A DNA stretch of 64,000 bases from DATARH01 sp963789255 (GTDB lineage: Bacteria; Pseudomonadota; Alphaproteobacteria; ATCC43930; CGMCC-115725). The notes below the pieces were generated by a model. It ran no database searches. It was not told where the DNA came from and saw only the letters and a program-made list of their open reading frames with translations. The DNA lies in assembly GCA_963789255.1 (NCBI GenBank), contig CAWBJW010000004.1, forward strand, positions 124,001 through 188,000, in the 5' to 3' direction. The position numbers were made by a program, and so were the translations under genes. This document shows positions 43,410-53,049 of the stretch, in pieces. Numbering within the stretch: position 1 is the first letter of the stretch; every line of letters starts with the position of its first letter.

Positions 43410-44447
43410 ATGGACGATGCGGCGGCGCCGTTGCGCGAAGCCTGGTACTATGCGGCGCCGAGCAGAAGGGTCGAGCGCGGCGGCATGCTCGCCCGGGTCA
43501 TGCTGGGCGAGCCGGTGCTGATCGGGCGCGACCGCGATGGCGCCGTTTTCGCGCTGCGCGACATCTGCCCGCATCGCGGCATGCCGCTCTCGGCCGGCGC
43601 CTTCGACGGCAGCGAGATCGAGTGCTGCTATCACGGCTGGCGCTTCACCACCGGCGGGCTTTGCACCGCGATCCCCGCGCTGGTCGAGGGGCAAACATTC
43701 GATCTCGCCCGGATCGCGGTCGCCCGCTATCCGGCGCGCGAAGTGCAGGGCAACATCTGGGTGTTCTTCGGCAGCGATCCCGACGGGGCGCCCGACATCC
43801 CCATGCTCGCCGGGTTTGCCGAATCGGCGGCGCCGCGGCTTGTCGAAACCATGCCCTTCGCGGCGGCCATCGACCATGCCGTCGTCGGGCTGATGGACCC
43901 GGCGCACGGCCCCTTCGTCCATAGCGCGTGGTGGTGGCGCTCGCGGCGCTCGATGCACGAAAAAACCAAGGCGTTCGCGCCCTCGCCCTGGGGCTTCACC
44001 ATGAGCCGGCATGCGCCATCGAGCAATTCGCGGGCCTACCGGCTGCTCGGCGCCGCGCCCGAGACCGAGATCGTGTTTCGGCTGCCGAGCGTGCGGATCG
44101 AACAGATCCGCGCCGGCCGCTACGCGGTCGCCAATTTGACCGCGCTGACCCCGGTCGACGACAACACCACCGCGATCAACCACTGCATCTACTGGACCGC
44201 GCCGTGGCTGAGCGTGCTGAAGCCGCTGCTGCGCCCCTATGTCAGGGCTTTTCTGCGCCAGGACCGCGACATCATGAAGCGCCAGCAGCGGGGGTTGCGC
44301 TTCGCGCCGCCGCTGGCGCTGATCGACGATGCCGATACGCAGGCGCGCTGGTACTACCGGCTGAAACTGGAATACCGCCGCGCCCGCGCCGAGGCACGGC
44401 CCTTCGCCAACCCGGTCAAACCGCGCATCCTGCGTTGGCGCAGCTGA
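43410..44447 (+). CDS. Rieske [2Fe-2S] aromatic ring-hydroxylating oxygenase-type protein
   Basis: The 345-residue protein has an N-terminal Rieske domain with the C-x-H / C-x2-H ligand pairs CPHRGMPLSAGAF and CCYHGWRFTTGG. A C-terminal catalytic domain carries a mononuclear-iron motif (AIDHAVVGLMDPAHGPFVH, with Asp/His residues in the expected spacing). The layout fits monooxygenase-like oxygenase alpha subunits such as those of the vanillate/PaO group. The reductase partner is not encoded nearby. The ATG at 43410 follows GGGAG. hisI begins 17 bases after the stop, probably by chance operon formation. Confidence 0.87.
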   Translation: MDDAAAPLREAWYYAAPSRRVERGGMLARVMLGEPVLIGRDRDGAVFALRDICPHRGMPLSAGAFDGSEIECCYHGWRFTTGGLCTAIPALVEGQTFDLARIAVARYPAREVQGNIWVFFGSDPDGAPDIPMLAGFAESAAPRLVETMPFAAAIDHAVVGLMDPAHGPFVHSAWWWRSRRSMHEKTKAFAPSPWGFTMSRHAPSSNSRAYRLLGAAPETEIVFRLPSVRIEQIRAGRYAVANLTALTPVDDNTTAINHCIYWTAPWLSVLKPLLRPYVRAFLRQDRDIMKRQQRGLRFAPPLALIDDADTQARWYYRLKLEYRRARAEARPFANPVKPRILRWRS

Positions 44448-44464
44448 GCAATGAGGAGAAAGCT

Positions 44465-44887
44465 GTGACCGATGCGATCGAGCGCGCGCTGGGCGAAATC
44501 AATTTCGGCCCCGACGGGCTGGTTCCCGCGATCGCCCAGCAGCACGACACCGGCGAGGTGCTGATGATGGCATGGATGGACCGCGAGGCGGTCCGCCTGA
44601 CGCTTGCCGAAGGGCGGGCGTGCTACTGGTCGCGCTCGCGCCAGGCGTTATGGCGCAAGGGCGAGACCTCCGGGCAGATCCAACATCTGCGCGAGCTGCG
44701 GCTCGATTGCGACGGCGACACAGTGCTGCTGCTTGTCGATCAGCACGGCGTTGCCTGCCATACCGGACGACGCACCTGCTTTTTTCGCGCCTGGCGCGAT
44801 GCCGGGTGGGTAGTGATCGCCGAGCCGGAAATCGCGCCGGAGCGGCTTTATTCGGGTCAGACCGATCGGAAAAACGCCGATCAATAG
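44465..44887 (+). CDS. hisI: Phosphoribosyl-AMP cyclohydrolase
   Basis: The 140-residue HisI enzyme catalyses the third step of histidine synthesis. It has MMAWMDREAVRLTLAEGRAC, YWSRSRQALWRKGETSGQ, the metal-binding RLDCDGDTVLLLVDQHGVAC and CHTGRRTCFFR with the conserved Cys/His ligands. It is monofunctional, with no HisE domain. The GTG at 44465 is supported by GGAG eight bases upstream and gives the normal length. Other his genes are not in the window. Confidence 0.95.
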   Translation: MTDAIERALGEINFGPDGLVPAIAQQHDTGEVLMMAWMDREAVRLTLAEGRACYWSRSRQALWRKGETSGQIQHLRELRLDCDGDTVLLLVDQHGVACHTGRRTCFFRAWRDAGWVVIAEPEIAPERLYSGQTDRKNADQ

Positions 44888-44895
44888 GGCGCCAA

Positions 44896-45372
44896 TCAGT
44901 AGGATGGGGGGCAGGACAGCGTCGCCTGCACGCGGCCGAGCAGGTCGGGGTTGCGCGGCCGGTTGGCGCAGCGCGCGTTATATTCGTTGACCCGAGCGTC
45001 GTAATGCCGGACCGCAGCGGCGGCAGCGGCCGCCACCGGTCCCGTCGAGCGACGGAAGGCGGCGTCGCGCCGTTCGAGCAGCTGGCGGAACCGCGCGACC
45101 GATTGCGGATTGTTGACGTCGATGCCAGCGCGCTCGCTTTGCAGCTGCAAATCGAGCCGCGCCAACTCGTCGCGCAGCGCGTCGTAGGAGCCCTGCTTTG
45201 CCGTCATATCGGCGCTCAGCGCATCGACAGCCTGCTTGAGGCACAGGCAGGCGGCGATCTCGGCAGCTTCCGGAGCGGCCGGCGGCGCTTGCGCCTGCGC
45301 CGCCGATGCCGCGACAAAAGCGGCAAGACCAACCCACAACGCCGCCCCTCGACCGAGCATCGACAATCGCAT
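44896..45372 (-). CDS. Hypothetical secreted protein
   Basis: The 158-residue protein begins with a clear Sec signal peptide (MRLSMLGRGAALWVGLAAF, then AAQAQA cleavage). The mature part is helical with possible coiled coil (LKQAVDALSADMTAKQGSYDAL, RDELARLDLQLQSERAG) and four Cys residues: CLC near the N-terminus and RCANR and SCPP near the end. They may form disulfides in the periplasm. No family was recognised. The ATG at 45372 sits five bases after GGGAGG. Confidence 0.75.
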   Translation of the reverse strand: MRLSMLGRGAALWVGLAAFVAASAAQAQAPPAAPEAAEIAACLCLKQAVDALSADMTAKQGSYDALRDELARLDLQLQSERAGIDVNNPQSVARFRQLLERRDAAFRRSTGPVAAAAAAAVRHYDARVNEYNARCANRPRNPDLLGRVQATLSCPPSY

Positions 45373-45554
45373 GCCCACCTCCCCTGCTGCCCGCGCGGCA
45401 ATCGCGGAGCGTTTGCGAGACTAGGACAACATGCCGGCGAGTTCTACCGCGAGCGTGCTCTTTGCCTGCGACGGCTTGTCCACCTCGCGTACGCTCGATC
45501 CCTTCGCTTCGCCAATCCGCGGAATCCGCGGAGATTGCCCGGACGGAGCGGCGC

Positions 45555-46409
45555 TCACCGCGCCATGATGACCGGGATCTTCGACTCCATGATGATGTGG
45601 CGGGTGGCGCCGCCAAAGATCATCTGCCTGATGCGGCTTTGCGTATAGGCGCCCTTGAGCAAGAGATCGGCGCCGGCCGCCGTGGCCTCCTTGAGAAACG
45701 ATTCGCCCTGCGCCTTCTGCCGGCCAATCGCGGCGCGCAAGCTGACCTTGAGGCCGTAGCCTTCGAGGCTGTGGACAAGCTCCTCGCCGCTGGGTCCAGG
45801 CTCGGGCATATGCTGCGGGCCGACCGCGACGACGATTACCTGGCGCGCCTGCTTGAGGAACGGCATGGCGAGCGCCACGGTCGCCGCGGTCTCGGTGCTG
45901 CCGTTCCAGGCGACGGCAATCGTGTCGCCGAGATGCGCCCCGCTGGTCTTCGGCACCATCATCACCGGACGGCCGCTTTCGAACAGCGCGTCCTCTAGCG
46001 TCGCCTCGGCGATCGAGGCGAGCTTTTCCGGCTGTTCGACAAGGATCAAATCATAGACCCGGCCGCTCATCCCGACGACCGCATTCTGGCGGCCGTCCTC
46101 CTCGCGCCAGGACGCGCTCGGGCCGTTGTAGCCGGGCGCCGGCGGCCCGATCGGCACGCCGCGCGCATTCATGAAGTCGCGGAACAGCCGTCGCGCCTGA
46201 TCGCGCCGGTCGTGACCTTCGCGCTCCAGCGTGCGATCAACCTCGGAGGAAATCGAAAACCCCATCTCGCCGCCGAACACCACGGCATATTCGGTTGTCA
46301 GGCTGTGCAGCCCGACGATGTGGCTGTTGAAGCGGCGGGCCGCCATCAACGCCGCCTCGAGGACCGGGCCGGCATTGCCGTCGCCGATCACGGCCAGCAG
46401 ATTTTTCAT
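45555..46409 (-). CDS. Universal stress protein (two tandem Usp domains)
   Basis: The 284-residue protein has two Usp-fold halves. The first is MKNLLAVIGDGNAGPVLEAALMAARRF and DLILVEQPEK. The second is DTIAVAWNGSTETAATVALAMPFL and ends GADLLLKGAYTQSRIRQMIFGGATRHII, where G-x2-G-x9-G(S/T)-like residues form the ATP-binding site (GAY...FGGATRH). Tandem Usp proteins of this kind are stress-responsive and bind adenine nucleotides. The gene stands alone on the minus strand. Confidence 0.88.
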   Translation of the reverse strand: MKNLLAVIGDGNAGPVLEAALMAARRFNSHIVGLHSLTTEYAVVFGGEMGFSISSEVDRTLEREGHDRRDQARRLFRDFMNARGVPIGPPAPGYNGPSASWREEDGRQNAVVGMSGRVYDLILVEQPEKLASIAEATLEDALFESGRPVMMVPKTSGAHLGDTIAVAWNGSTETAATVALAMPFLKQARQVIVVAVGPQHMPEPGPSGEELVHSLEGYGLKVSLRAAIGRQKAQGESFLKEATAAGADLLLKGAYTQSRIRQMIFGGATRHIIMESKIPVIMAR

Positions 46410-46583
46410 GCTCGAACCCTGCTCCGAGAGGTGCCCGCACGATCGCGGTGCGCACGTTTTGCGCCATGATATAAGATTGGACCGACAGTTGCGATAGCGC
46501 GCCATGGCTCGACAGACGCCTCGACGCCCTACAGCCCTCCAACTAGATTCCCGCGCTCCTTGCCCAGGACGGAACGTCATACG

Positions 46584-47582
46584 ATGAACCGCACGACACG
46601 GACATTTCTCGCCGCCGCAATTGTCGTCGGGGCCGCGCTGGCGCTGCCGCGCACCGCCCCGGCCGAGACCGTCAACTTCGGCACGGACTGGAAGGCCGAA
46701 GCCGAGCACGGCGGGTATTACCAGGCGATCGCGACCGGCATCTACCAGCGCTATGGCCTCGACGTGACCCTGCGGCCGGGCGGCCCGCAGGTCAATCACG
46801 CCCAGCTGCTGGCGGCCGGCGTTCTCGACTTCAACATCGCGTCGAATTCCTTCGTTCCGCTCAATTTCGTGGCCGAGAAGATCCCGATGGTGGCGGTCGC
46901 GGCGATCTTCCAGAAGGACCCGTCGGTGCTGATCGCCCATCCGGGCCAGGGCGACGACAGCCTCGCCGCCCTGAAGGGCAAGCCGATCATGATCGGCTCC
47001 GACACCCGCGTCACCAGCTGGCTCTACCTCAAGCAGAAATTCGGCTACACCGACGATCAGATCCGTCCGTACGCGTTCAGCGTGGCGCCGTTCCTCGCCG
47101 ACCCAACGGCGATCCAGCAGGGCTACCTGACGAGCGAACCGTTCACGATCGAGAAAGAGGGCGTGCACCCCGTCGTCATGCTGCTCGCCGATGCCGGCTA
47201 CAGCAGCTACGGCGGGCTGATCGAAACGTCGCAGAAGCTCGTGCGCGAAAAACCGGACCTTGTGCAACGCTTCGTCAATGCCAGCATCGAGGGCTGGTAC
47301 AGCTATCTTTATGGCGACCCGGCCCCAGGCAATGCTCTGATCAAGCATGACAATCCGGAGATGACCGACGCGCTGCTCGCCTACGGCAGAGACAAGATGA
47401 AGCAGTACGGGATCGTCGACAGCGGCGATGCCAAAAAGAACGGCATCGGCGCGATGAGCGAGTCGCGCTGGCGCGATTTCTTCGACGGCATGGAGAAGGC
47501 CGGGCTCTATCCCGCCTCATTGGATTTCCGCCAGGCTTCCACCGAGAAATTCGTCAACAAGAAAGTCGGGATGCGTCCGTGA
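46584..47582 (+). CDS. ABC transporter substrate-binding protein (NMT1/THI5-like)
   Basis: The 332-residue periplasmic protein has a Sec signal peptide (MNRTTRTFLAAAIVVGAAL, ending APA-ET). An NMT1-type bilobed binding domain follows: WKAEAEHGGYYQAIATGIYQ, VNHAQLLAAGVLDFNIAS, LKGKPIMIGSD and QQGYLTSEPFTIEKEG. This subgroup binds pyrimidine-, riboflavin- or taurine-like molecules. The EHGGYYQA motif recalls thiamine-precursor or riboflavin importers, but the ligand is not determined. ATPase and permease genes follow on the same strand, completing an importer. Confidence 0.9.
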   Translation: MNRTTRTFLAAAIVVGAALALPRTAPAETVNFGTDWKAEAEHGGYYQAIATGIYQRYGLDVTLRPGGPQVNHAQLLAAGVLDFNIASNSFVPLNFVAEKIPMVAVAAIFQKDPSVLIAHPGQGDDSLAALKGKPIMIGSDTRVTSWLYLKQKFGYTDDQIRPYAFSVAPFLADPTAIQQGYLTSEPFTIEKEGVHPVVMLLADAGYSSYGGLIETSQKLVREKPDLVQRFVNASIEGWYSYLYGDPAPGNALIKHDNPEMTDALLAYGRDKMKQYGIVDSGDAKKNGIGAMSESRWRDFFDGMEKAGLYPASLDFRQASTEKFVNKKVGMRP

Positions 47583-47625
47583 CCTGTTATGATTCAATGG
47601 CCCGGCGCGCTGGATGACCACGGTG

Positions 47626-47737
47626 CGTCCTTCGAGACGCCCGCTGCACGGGCTCCTCAGGATGACGGCCTCTCTGAATGCCATCCAATAACATTCGTCA
47701 TGCTGAGGAGCGCCCGAAGGGCGCGTCTCGAAGCACG
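47626..47737. repeat. Palindromic repeat pair between SBP and ATPase genes
   Basis: Two inverted copies of a common alphaproteobacterial repeat: CGTCCTTCGAGACGCCC...GCTCCTCAGGATGAC (47626-47666) and GTCATGCTGAGGAGCGCCC...GCGTCTCGAAGCACG (47697-47737). Each is itself nearly palindromic. The second copy overlaps the first codons of the ATPase frame. Confidence 0.7.
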
Positions 47738-48554
47738 CTGGATGCCGCTGCAATCCCCTCCACCAACACCGGTGCGCCGCCGGTCGTCGTGCTGCGCGGC
47801 GTCACCAAACGCTTCGCCTCGGGCCTCGAAGCGCTGGCCGGCATCAATCTCGGCATTGCCCGCGGCGAGTTCCTGAGCCTGCTCGGACCCTCGGGCTGCG
47901 GCAAGAGCACGCTATTGCGCATCGTCGCCGGCCTCACCGAGCCGACCCGCGGCAGCTGCGAGTTAAATCTCGGGGGCGAGCAGCGACGGACCATTCCCAC
48001 CGGCCATATCGGCTTTGTGTTCCAGGACCCGACGCTGATGCCGTGGAGCACGGTTGCGGGCAATGTCGAACTGCCGCTGCGCATCGCCGGACGGGTCCGC
48101 TCGGCCGAGCGAGACCGCGTTGCCGCTTCATTGCGCGCTGTCGGTCTTGCCGGCTTCGAACGCTCCTATCCGCACCAGCTCTCGGGCGGCATGCGGATGC
48201 GGGTGTCGATCGCCCGCGCGCTCGTCACCGACCCCGACCTCTTGCTGCTCGACGAGCCTTTCGCTGCGCTTGACGAGATCACCCGGCTTGCAGCTCAACG
48301 ACGATTTGTTGCGGTTATGGGAGCGGCATCGGCCGACCATTGTGTTCGTCACCCACAGCGTCTTCGAATCGGTGTATTTGTCGACCCGCATCGCGGTCAT
48401 GACCCCGCGCCCCGGACGGATCGTGGCTGATCTGCCGGTGAGCCTGCCGCAGCCGCGCGACCGCACGGTGCGCACCGCGCCGGCCTATGCCGCGATGTGC
48501 GAGAGCGTGTCGGGGGCACTCGCCGCCGCCATGGCAGACGCGGCCGCGACATGA
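47678..48554 (+). CDS. ABC transporter ATP-binding protein (SsuB/TauB type), frameshifted at 48288
   Basis: The ATPase has Walker A LLGPSGCGKSTLLRIVAG, Q-loop GFVFQDPTLMPWSTV, signature YPHQLSGGMRMRVSIARAL, Walker B LLLLDEPFAALDE and, after the shift, the switch His in TIVFVTHSVFESVYLSTRI. One extra T in CTTG at 48288-48289 separates DEITR from LQLNDDLLRLW. Restored, it ends at 48554 and overlaps the permease by four bases. The first 30 codons are made from a palindromic repeat, so translation may instead begin near VVVLRGVTKRF (GTG about 47788). It powers the importer with the SBP at 46584. Confidence 0.87.
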
Positions 48555-49346
48555 GGCTCGGCCGGCGAGCGGCGCGCCTCGTCGCCCCGATCGGCATCGG
48601 GGTGGTGTTTCTCGCGGCCTGGGAAGCAATCGTGCGCCTCAGGGGCATCCCGCCTTATATCCTGCCGGCGCCGAGCGACGTCGCGCACAGCCTGTGGGTC
48701 GACGGGCCGAGCCTCTTCGCCTCGCTGCTGGTGACCTTGCGCGTCACCCTGGCGGCGCTCGCCGCCGCGGCGTTTTTCGGCGGGGCGATCGCGCTCCTGT
48801 TCTCGCGCTCGCGCATCCTCGAGCTGAGCCTCTTCCCCTATGCGGTGATCCTGCAGGTGACGCCGATCGTCGCGATCGCGCCGCTGATCATCATCTGGGT
48901 GCGCCAGCCGTTTCTCGCGCTGCTGGTTTGCGCCTGGATCGTCGCGTTCTTTCCGATCGTCTCGAACACCACGGTCGGGCTCAACAGCGCCGACCGCAAC
49001 CTGCTGGCGCTGTTCCGGCTTTATGGCGCCTCGCCGGGACAGACCCTGGTCTATCTGCGGATGCCGACCGCCCTGCCCTATTTCCTTGCGGGCCTCGAGA
49101 ATCAGCGGCGGGCTGGCGCTGATCGGTGCGGTGGTCGCCGAATTCGTCGCCGGCACCGGCGGGGCCGAAACGGGGCTCGCCTTTCGCATTCTCGAGGCCG
49201 GCTACCGGCTCGCGATCCCGCGCATGTTCGCGGCGCTCTTTTTGTTGTCGCTGACCGGGATCGTGATCTATCTACTGCTCGACCTCCTGTCGCGGCGGCT
49301 GTTGCGCCACTGGCATGAAAGCGCGTTTCGCGAGGAGGAGGAGTAG
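48551..49346 (+). CDS. ABC transporter permease (SsuC/TauC type), frameshifted at 49097
   Basis: The restored protein is about 264 residues with six predicted membrane spans, for example LVAPIGIGVVFLAAWEAIV, LRVTLAALAAAAFFGGAIAL and LFLLSLTGIVIYLLLDLLSR. The BPD_transp_1 EAA-type loop AFRLYGASPGQ-like (LFRLYGASPGQTLVYLRMP) contacts the ATPase. An extra G at 49097 splits FLAGL from RISGGLALIGAVVAEFVAG, a strongly conserved permease block. The ATG overlaps the ATPase stop (ATGA). Together with the SBP and ATPase it forms an NMT1-type small-molecule importer. Confidence 0.87.
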
Positions 49347-49357
49347 CCGCACCTCCG

Positions 49358-50584
49358 CTATGGCACAGCCGCATGCGTGCGACCCATCCGTCGGACAAAT
49401 TGCCGCGGAAAATGCTGCCCGTTTGGCAGAGAGATCGTGGCGCGCCATCGCGAGCGCGCGACGATTTCTGCATTTCTCAGGAAAACCCCGGCCTCAGCGT
49501 TGCCGAGTTCTTGGGCACGACGATACCAGAACACGGCCATTCCCAGATCGCCACGCGCATTGCGGAGATGGGCGCGATTGAGAAACATCGGGTCGAAAGC
49601 CTGCCCCAGGCGCAGCGCCCCGGTTGCGTCACCTGCAAGCGCACCGCGTTGATAAAGCCAGCGCGCGGCCGTCACATTCCCACTGCGGAGAAGCGCATCC
49701 CCGCGCGACAGCAGCAACTCTGTTTCCGTTGCCGTCAGCTTCGACCCGGCGGCCTCTGTCGCTCGTCCGGGCGCTGAAGTCGTCGGCGTTGCGGGCGGCA
49801 TCCTCATTTCGGAGGGTGTTTGCGATCTGCTGATCGCCGCCGCCGGCCTGGGCGGAGTTTCCGCCGCCCCGCTCGGCTCTGCGGGGCGCGATGCCGGCGC
49901 GGAGGCCATTGACGATCGCACAGGCGCCGCTGGTGCCGGTGGCGGTCCCGGCGGGCTCGCCGCTACGGTCGGCTGCGCCGACGGCGAGGATGAATCCTGA
50001 GGCCGGCCGACCGGGGTCTGCGCTCCGCCGCGCATAGAGCCCGCAGCGATCGGTTGCGGGGACGCTGCCTTCGGAGCCGCCGCAGGGGCCTCGGGCGCAA
50101 CCGCTTGCGAAGGTCCGCGATTGCCGATGCCTGCCGTGTGTGCGATCGGGTTGTCGGAGATTTTTGGAGTTGGAATCGAGATACTCGGCACAGCCGGTGA
50201 GGACGATTTCGTCGGACCGCCGGTGAATGATGCGTCAATGAACACGCCGGCGAGGATCACCATCACCAGGAACAGCAACAAGGCAGCACCGCGGCCCAGC
50301 CGTTCGCTCGAGTTAAGCAGCGGAAGGTGCCTCTGCGGGGGATCACGAGAAGGGATATTGCTGCCGGACTCGGCACCAACGCCTGCCGCCGCCGCGGAAA
50401 CTATCGAAGATCCGTCCACGGCCCTGCGCCGAGCAGCCGTACCTTCGCCGACGGTCGAGGATGTCTCTGTCCGGCTGGTTCCGGCGGTCGTTTGGCGGCG
50501 AAGAAAAATAGTCTTCCGATCCGTCCGGGGATCGGCATCGCGCAGCAACTGACGAGCGAGCCCTCCGACTATGGTGCGCTCCAT
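49358..50584 (-). CDS. Membrane-anchored protein with Pro/Ala-rich linker and Sel1/TPR-like C-terminus
   Basis: The 408-residue protein has a charged cytoplasmic N-terminus of about 95 residues and one membrane helix (GAALLLFLVMVILAGVFI). A 170-residue low-complexity Pro/Ala/Ser linker follows. The C-terminal helical repeat LLLSRGDALLRSGNVTAARW with YQRGALAGDATGALRLGQAF and MAVFWYRRAQELGNAEAGVFL fits Sel1/TPR repeats. Such repeats mediate protein contacts. The layout resembles cell-envelope scaffold proteins, but no specific function is supported. It starts 22 bases after the restored amidohydrolase stop. Confidence 0.75.
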   Translation of the reverse strand: MERTIVGGLARQLLRDADPRTDRKTIFLRRQTTAGTSRTETSSTVGEGTAARRRAVDGSSIVSAAAAGVGAESGSNIPSRDPPQRHLPLLNSSERLGRGAALLLFLVMVILAGVFIDASFTGGPTKSSSPAVPSISIPTPKISDNPIAHTAGIGNRGPSQAVAPEAPAAAPKAASPQPIAAGSMRGGAQTPVGRPQDSSSPSAQPTVAASPPGPPPAPAAPVRSSMASAPASRPAEPSGAAETPPRPAAAISRSQTPSEMRMPPATPTTSAPGRATEAAGSKLTATETELLLSRGDALLRSGNVTAARWLYQRGALAGDATGALRLGQAFDPMFLNRAHLRNARGDLGMAVFWYRRAQELGNAEAGVFLRNAEIVARSRWRATISLPNGQHFPRQFVRRMGRTHAAVP

Positions 50585-50605
50585 CGGGGCAACGACGGTA
50601 CGGCG

Positions 50606-51747
50606 TCACCCCAGCCCGTACAGCGCCGCCGCGTTGTCGTGGGTCAGCTTGCGCCGCATTTCGGGCGACAGGTTGTGCATCTGGCGTTCGATCGCGGCCT
50701 GCGAATTCGGGCCACACGCTGTCGGGGTGCGGGTAATCCGATGCCCACAGCAGGTGGCCGTCGCCGAAGAACGGGATCAGCGACATCGCCGCGTAATCCT
50801 CCTGGAAGGTTGCGTAGATCTGCCGCTTGAACAATTCGCTGGGTTTGGTTTCGAGCGCGATGCCGCCCTTGTCGGCCCAGAAATCCTTGGCTTCCCACAG
50901 CCGCCAATGACGGTAGTCGAGTTCCTGAACCAGCCACGGCAGCCAGCCGGTGCCGGCCTCGGCCATGACCATCTTCAATTTCGGGTGGCGTTCGAGGATG
51001 CCCCAGGCGAACAGGTCGACGAACGGCTCGAGAAAGTTCGCCATGAAGAATTTGGTGTTCTCGAACACGCTCGCCGGCTTGCCGGCGACGCGGTCGCCGG
51101 GCTTGCCGACAAAGACGGTGATGTGCCAGCGAGAGGATGATCCCGGTGTCTTCGAGCGCGCTCCACAGCTTCTCCCAGGCCGGGTCGTCGAGCTTCGGGT
51201 TGATGTTGGCGATCATCAGCGTGACCTGGCGTACCCCGCCTTTCTTGGCGAGGCGAAGCAACTCCTCGGTCGCCGCGTCGGGGGTCTCGGGCAGCATCGG
51301 CACGCCGATCAGCCGGTCGGGGGCGGCGGCGCAGAACTCCATCAACCAGTCGTTGTAGACGCGGTAGCACGCGATCCGAAGCGCCTCGTCATCGGTCGAG
51401 ATCTGAAAGATCGGGCCGAAGATGACCTGGGTTTGGATGCCGTCGCGGTCCATGTCGGCGAGGCGCAATTCGGCATTCGCCGGCCGCCTTGCGCTCTGGT
51501 CGTGGATGCCGGCGCGGTCGAAGGCGTTATAGATCGGCTTCACCGCCCGCGCCGCGCCGGTTGCCGGGGGTTTGCCGTCCCACCGCCCCCACACCTTGCC
51601 GTCGCAGATCCACACGGCCTGGCCGTCGCGCTCCTCGACATGCGGCGCGCGGTCGCGCAATGCCGCCGGCAGCCGGATCTGCCATAGATCGGCCGGCAAC
51701 TGGCCGAGATCCATGTGGTCGTCGCAGGAGATCAGATTGTCGGCCAT
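50606..51747 (-). CDS. Amidohydrolase-2 family protein (ACMSD-like), two frameshifts
   Basis: The restored protein is about 380 residues. Family marks are ISCDDHMDLGQLPADLW at the N-terminus, IHDQSARRPANAELRLADMDRDGI, GVPMLPETPDAATEEL, FVDLFAWGILERHPKLKMVMAEAGTGW and FGDGHLLWASDYPHPDSVWP (metal-binding Asp). They place it among decarboxylase/hydrolase TIM barrels related to ACMSD. An extra base at 51126-51127 separates GIILSL from HITVFVGKPGDRV, and another at 50708 separates SVWP from NSQAAIERQMHNLSPEM. Restored, it ends LYGLG at 50606. The start at 51747 has GGAGG five bases upstream. Confidence 0.83.
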
Positions 51748-51789
51748 GGCGTCCTCCATTCCAGCGCGCGATGCTGCTGCATTATAGCA

Positions 51790-53049
51790 TCACGACCCCG
51801 CTTCGAGCGCGGGTGTTCTGACCGGCGCCCGGCGCATCGGCCGGCCGAGATCCGGGAGGAAAATCGTCAACAGCCCGATCAGCGGCAGGTAGGCGCAGAG
51901 CCGATAGACGAAGTCGATGCTGGTGGCGTCCGCCAGCCAGCCGAACGCTGCCGCCCCGACCCCGGCGAGGCCGAACGACAGGCCGAAGAAGAGGCCGGCA
52001 ACCGTCCCGATCTTTCCCGGCACCAGATCGAACGCGTAGACGATGATCGCCGAGGAGGCGGACGCCAGCGTCACGCCGATGACGACGCTCAGAACCGCGG
52101 TCCACAGCAGATCGACGTGCGGCAATGCCAGGGTGAACGGCACAACGCCGAGGATCGAGCCCCAGATCACCGATTTGCGGCCGATCCGGTCGCCGAGCGG
52201 GCCGCCGATCAAGGTGCCGAGCGCGACTGAAGCGAGGAAGACGAACAGGTAGATCTGGGCCTGTCCGATCGAGAGGCCGAACTTGCTGATCAGGTAGAAC
52301 GTGTAATAGGTGCTGAGGCTGGTCTGATAGAACGCCTTGGAGAAGACCAGCGCCAGGAGGATTGCCAGCGACCACCCGACCCGGCGCCGCGACAGCGAAA
52401 GCCGGTCGGCGGCGGCGGCCGGTCGCGCGTGCGGCGGCGCGGCGCGCTCTTTCCAGTGCCAGTTGCCGACGAGAAACAGCACCGCCATCGCAATGAGCGC
52501 TGCCGCGGAAAACCAGCTGATGCTCCCTTGGCCCCTCGGGATCACGATAAAGGCCGCCAGGATCGGCCCGGTCGCCGACCCAACATTGCCGCCGACCTGG
52601 AACAGGGATTGCGCGAGGCCGTGCCGCCCGCCCGAGGCCATCCGAGCGACCCGCGACGCTTCGGGGTGGAACACCGCCGACCCGGCACCGACCATCGCCG
52701 CCGCGAGCAGCAGCAGCAGATAGCTCCCGGCGCTGGCCAGCAGCAACAGCCCGATCAGCGTCACTCCCATGCCGACCGCCAGCGAATAGGGCTGCGGCCG
52801 GTGATCGGAGACCAGCCCGACCATCGGCTGCAGCAACGACGAGGTGACCTGCATCGTCAGCGTGATCAGGCCGATCTGGGCAAAGCTGAGGCCGTAGGAC
52901 CCTTTCAGCATCGGGTAGAGCGCCGGCACCAGCGACTGCATCATGTCGTTGAGGAAATGCGAAAAGCTGAGCGCCATGATGACCGAGAACGCGGTCGCTT
53001 CCGCGGCGCGGCGCGCAACGCGGCTGTCCCCCGAAAGGCTCGTGCTCAT
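51790..53049 (-). CDS. MFS transporter, fosmidomycin-resistance (Fsr)-like
   Basis: The 419-residue protein has 12 predicted membrane spans. FSHFLNDMMQSLVPALYPML near the start is characteristic of the Fsr subgroup. VGAGSAVFHPEASRVARMAS and GTLIGGPLGDRIGRKSVIWGS (MFS motif A after helix 8) are also typical. Fsr proteins export fosmidomycin and unrelated drugs in E. coli. The natural substrate here is unknown. The ATG at 53049 follows AGGAG. The gene lies 42 bases upstream of the amidohydrolase on the same strand. Confidence 0.9.
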   Translation of the reverse strand: MSTSLSGDSRVARRAAEATAFSVIMALSFSHFLNDMMQSLVPALYPMLKGSYGLSFAQIGLITLTMQVTSSLLQPMVGLVSDHRPQPYSLAVGMGVTLIGLLLLASAGSYLLLLLAAAMVGAGSAVFHPEASRVARMASGGRHGLAQSLFQVGGNVGSATGPILAAFIVIPRGQGSISWFSAAALIAMAVLFLVGNWHWKERAAPPHARPAAAADRLSLSRRRVGWSLAILLALVFSKAFYQTSLSTYYTFYLISKFGLSIGQAQIYLFVFLASVALGTLIGGPLGDRIGRKSVIWGSILGVVPFTLALPHVDLLWTAVLSVVIGVTLASASSAIIVYAFDLVPGKIGTVAGLFFGLSFGLAGVGAAAFGWLADATSIDFVYRLCAYLPLIGLLTIFLPDLGRPMRRAPVRTPALEAGS

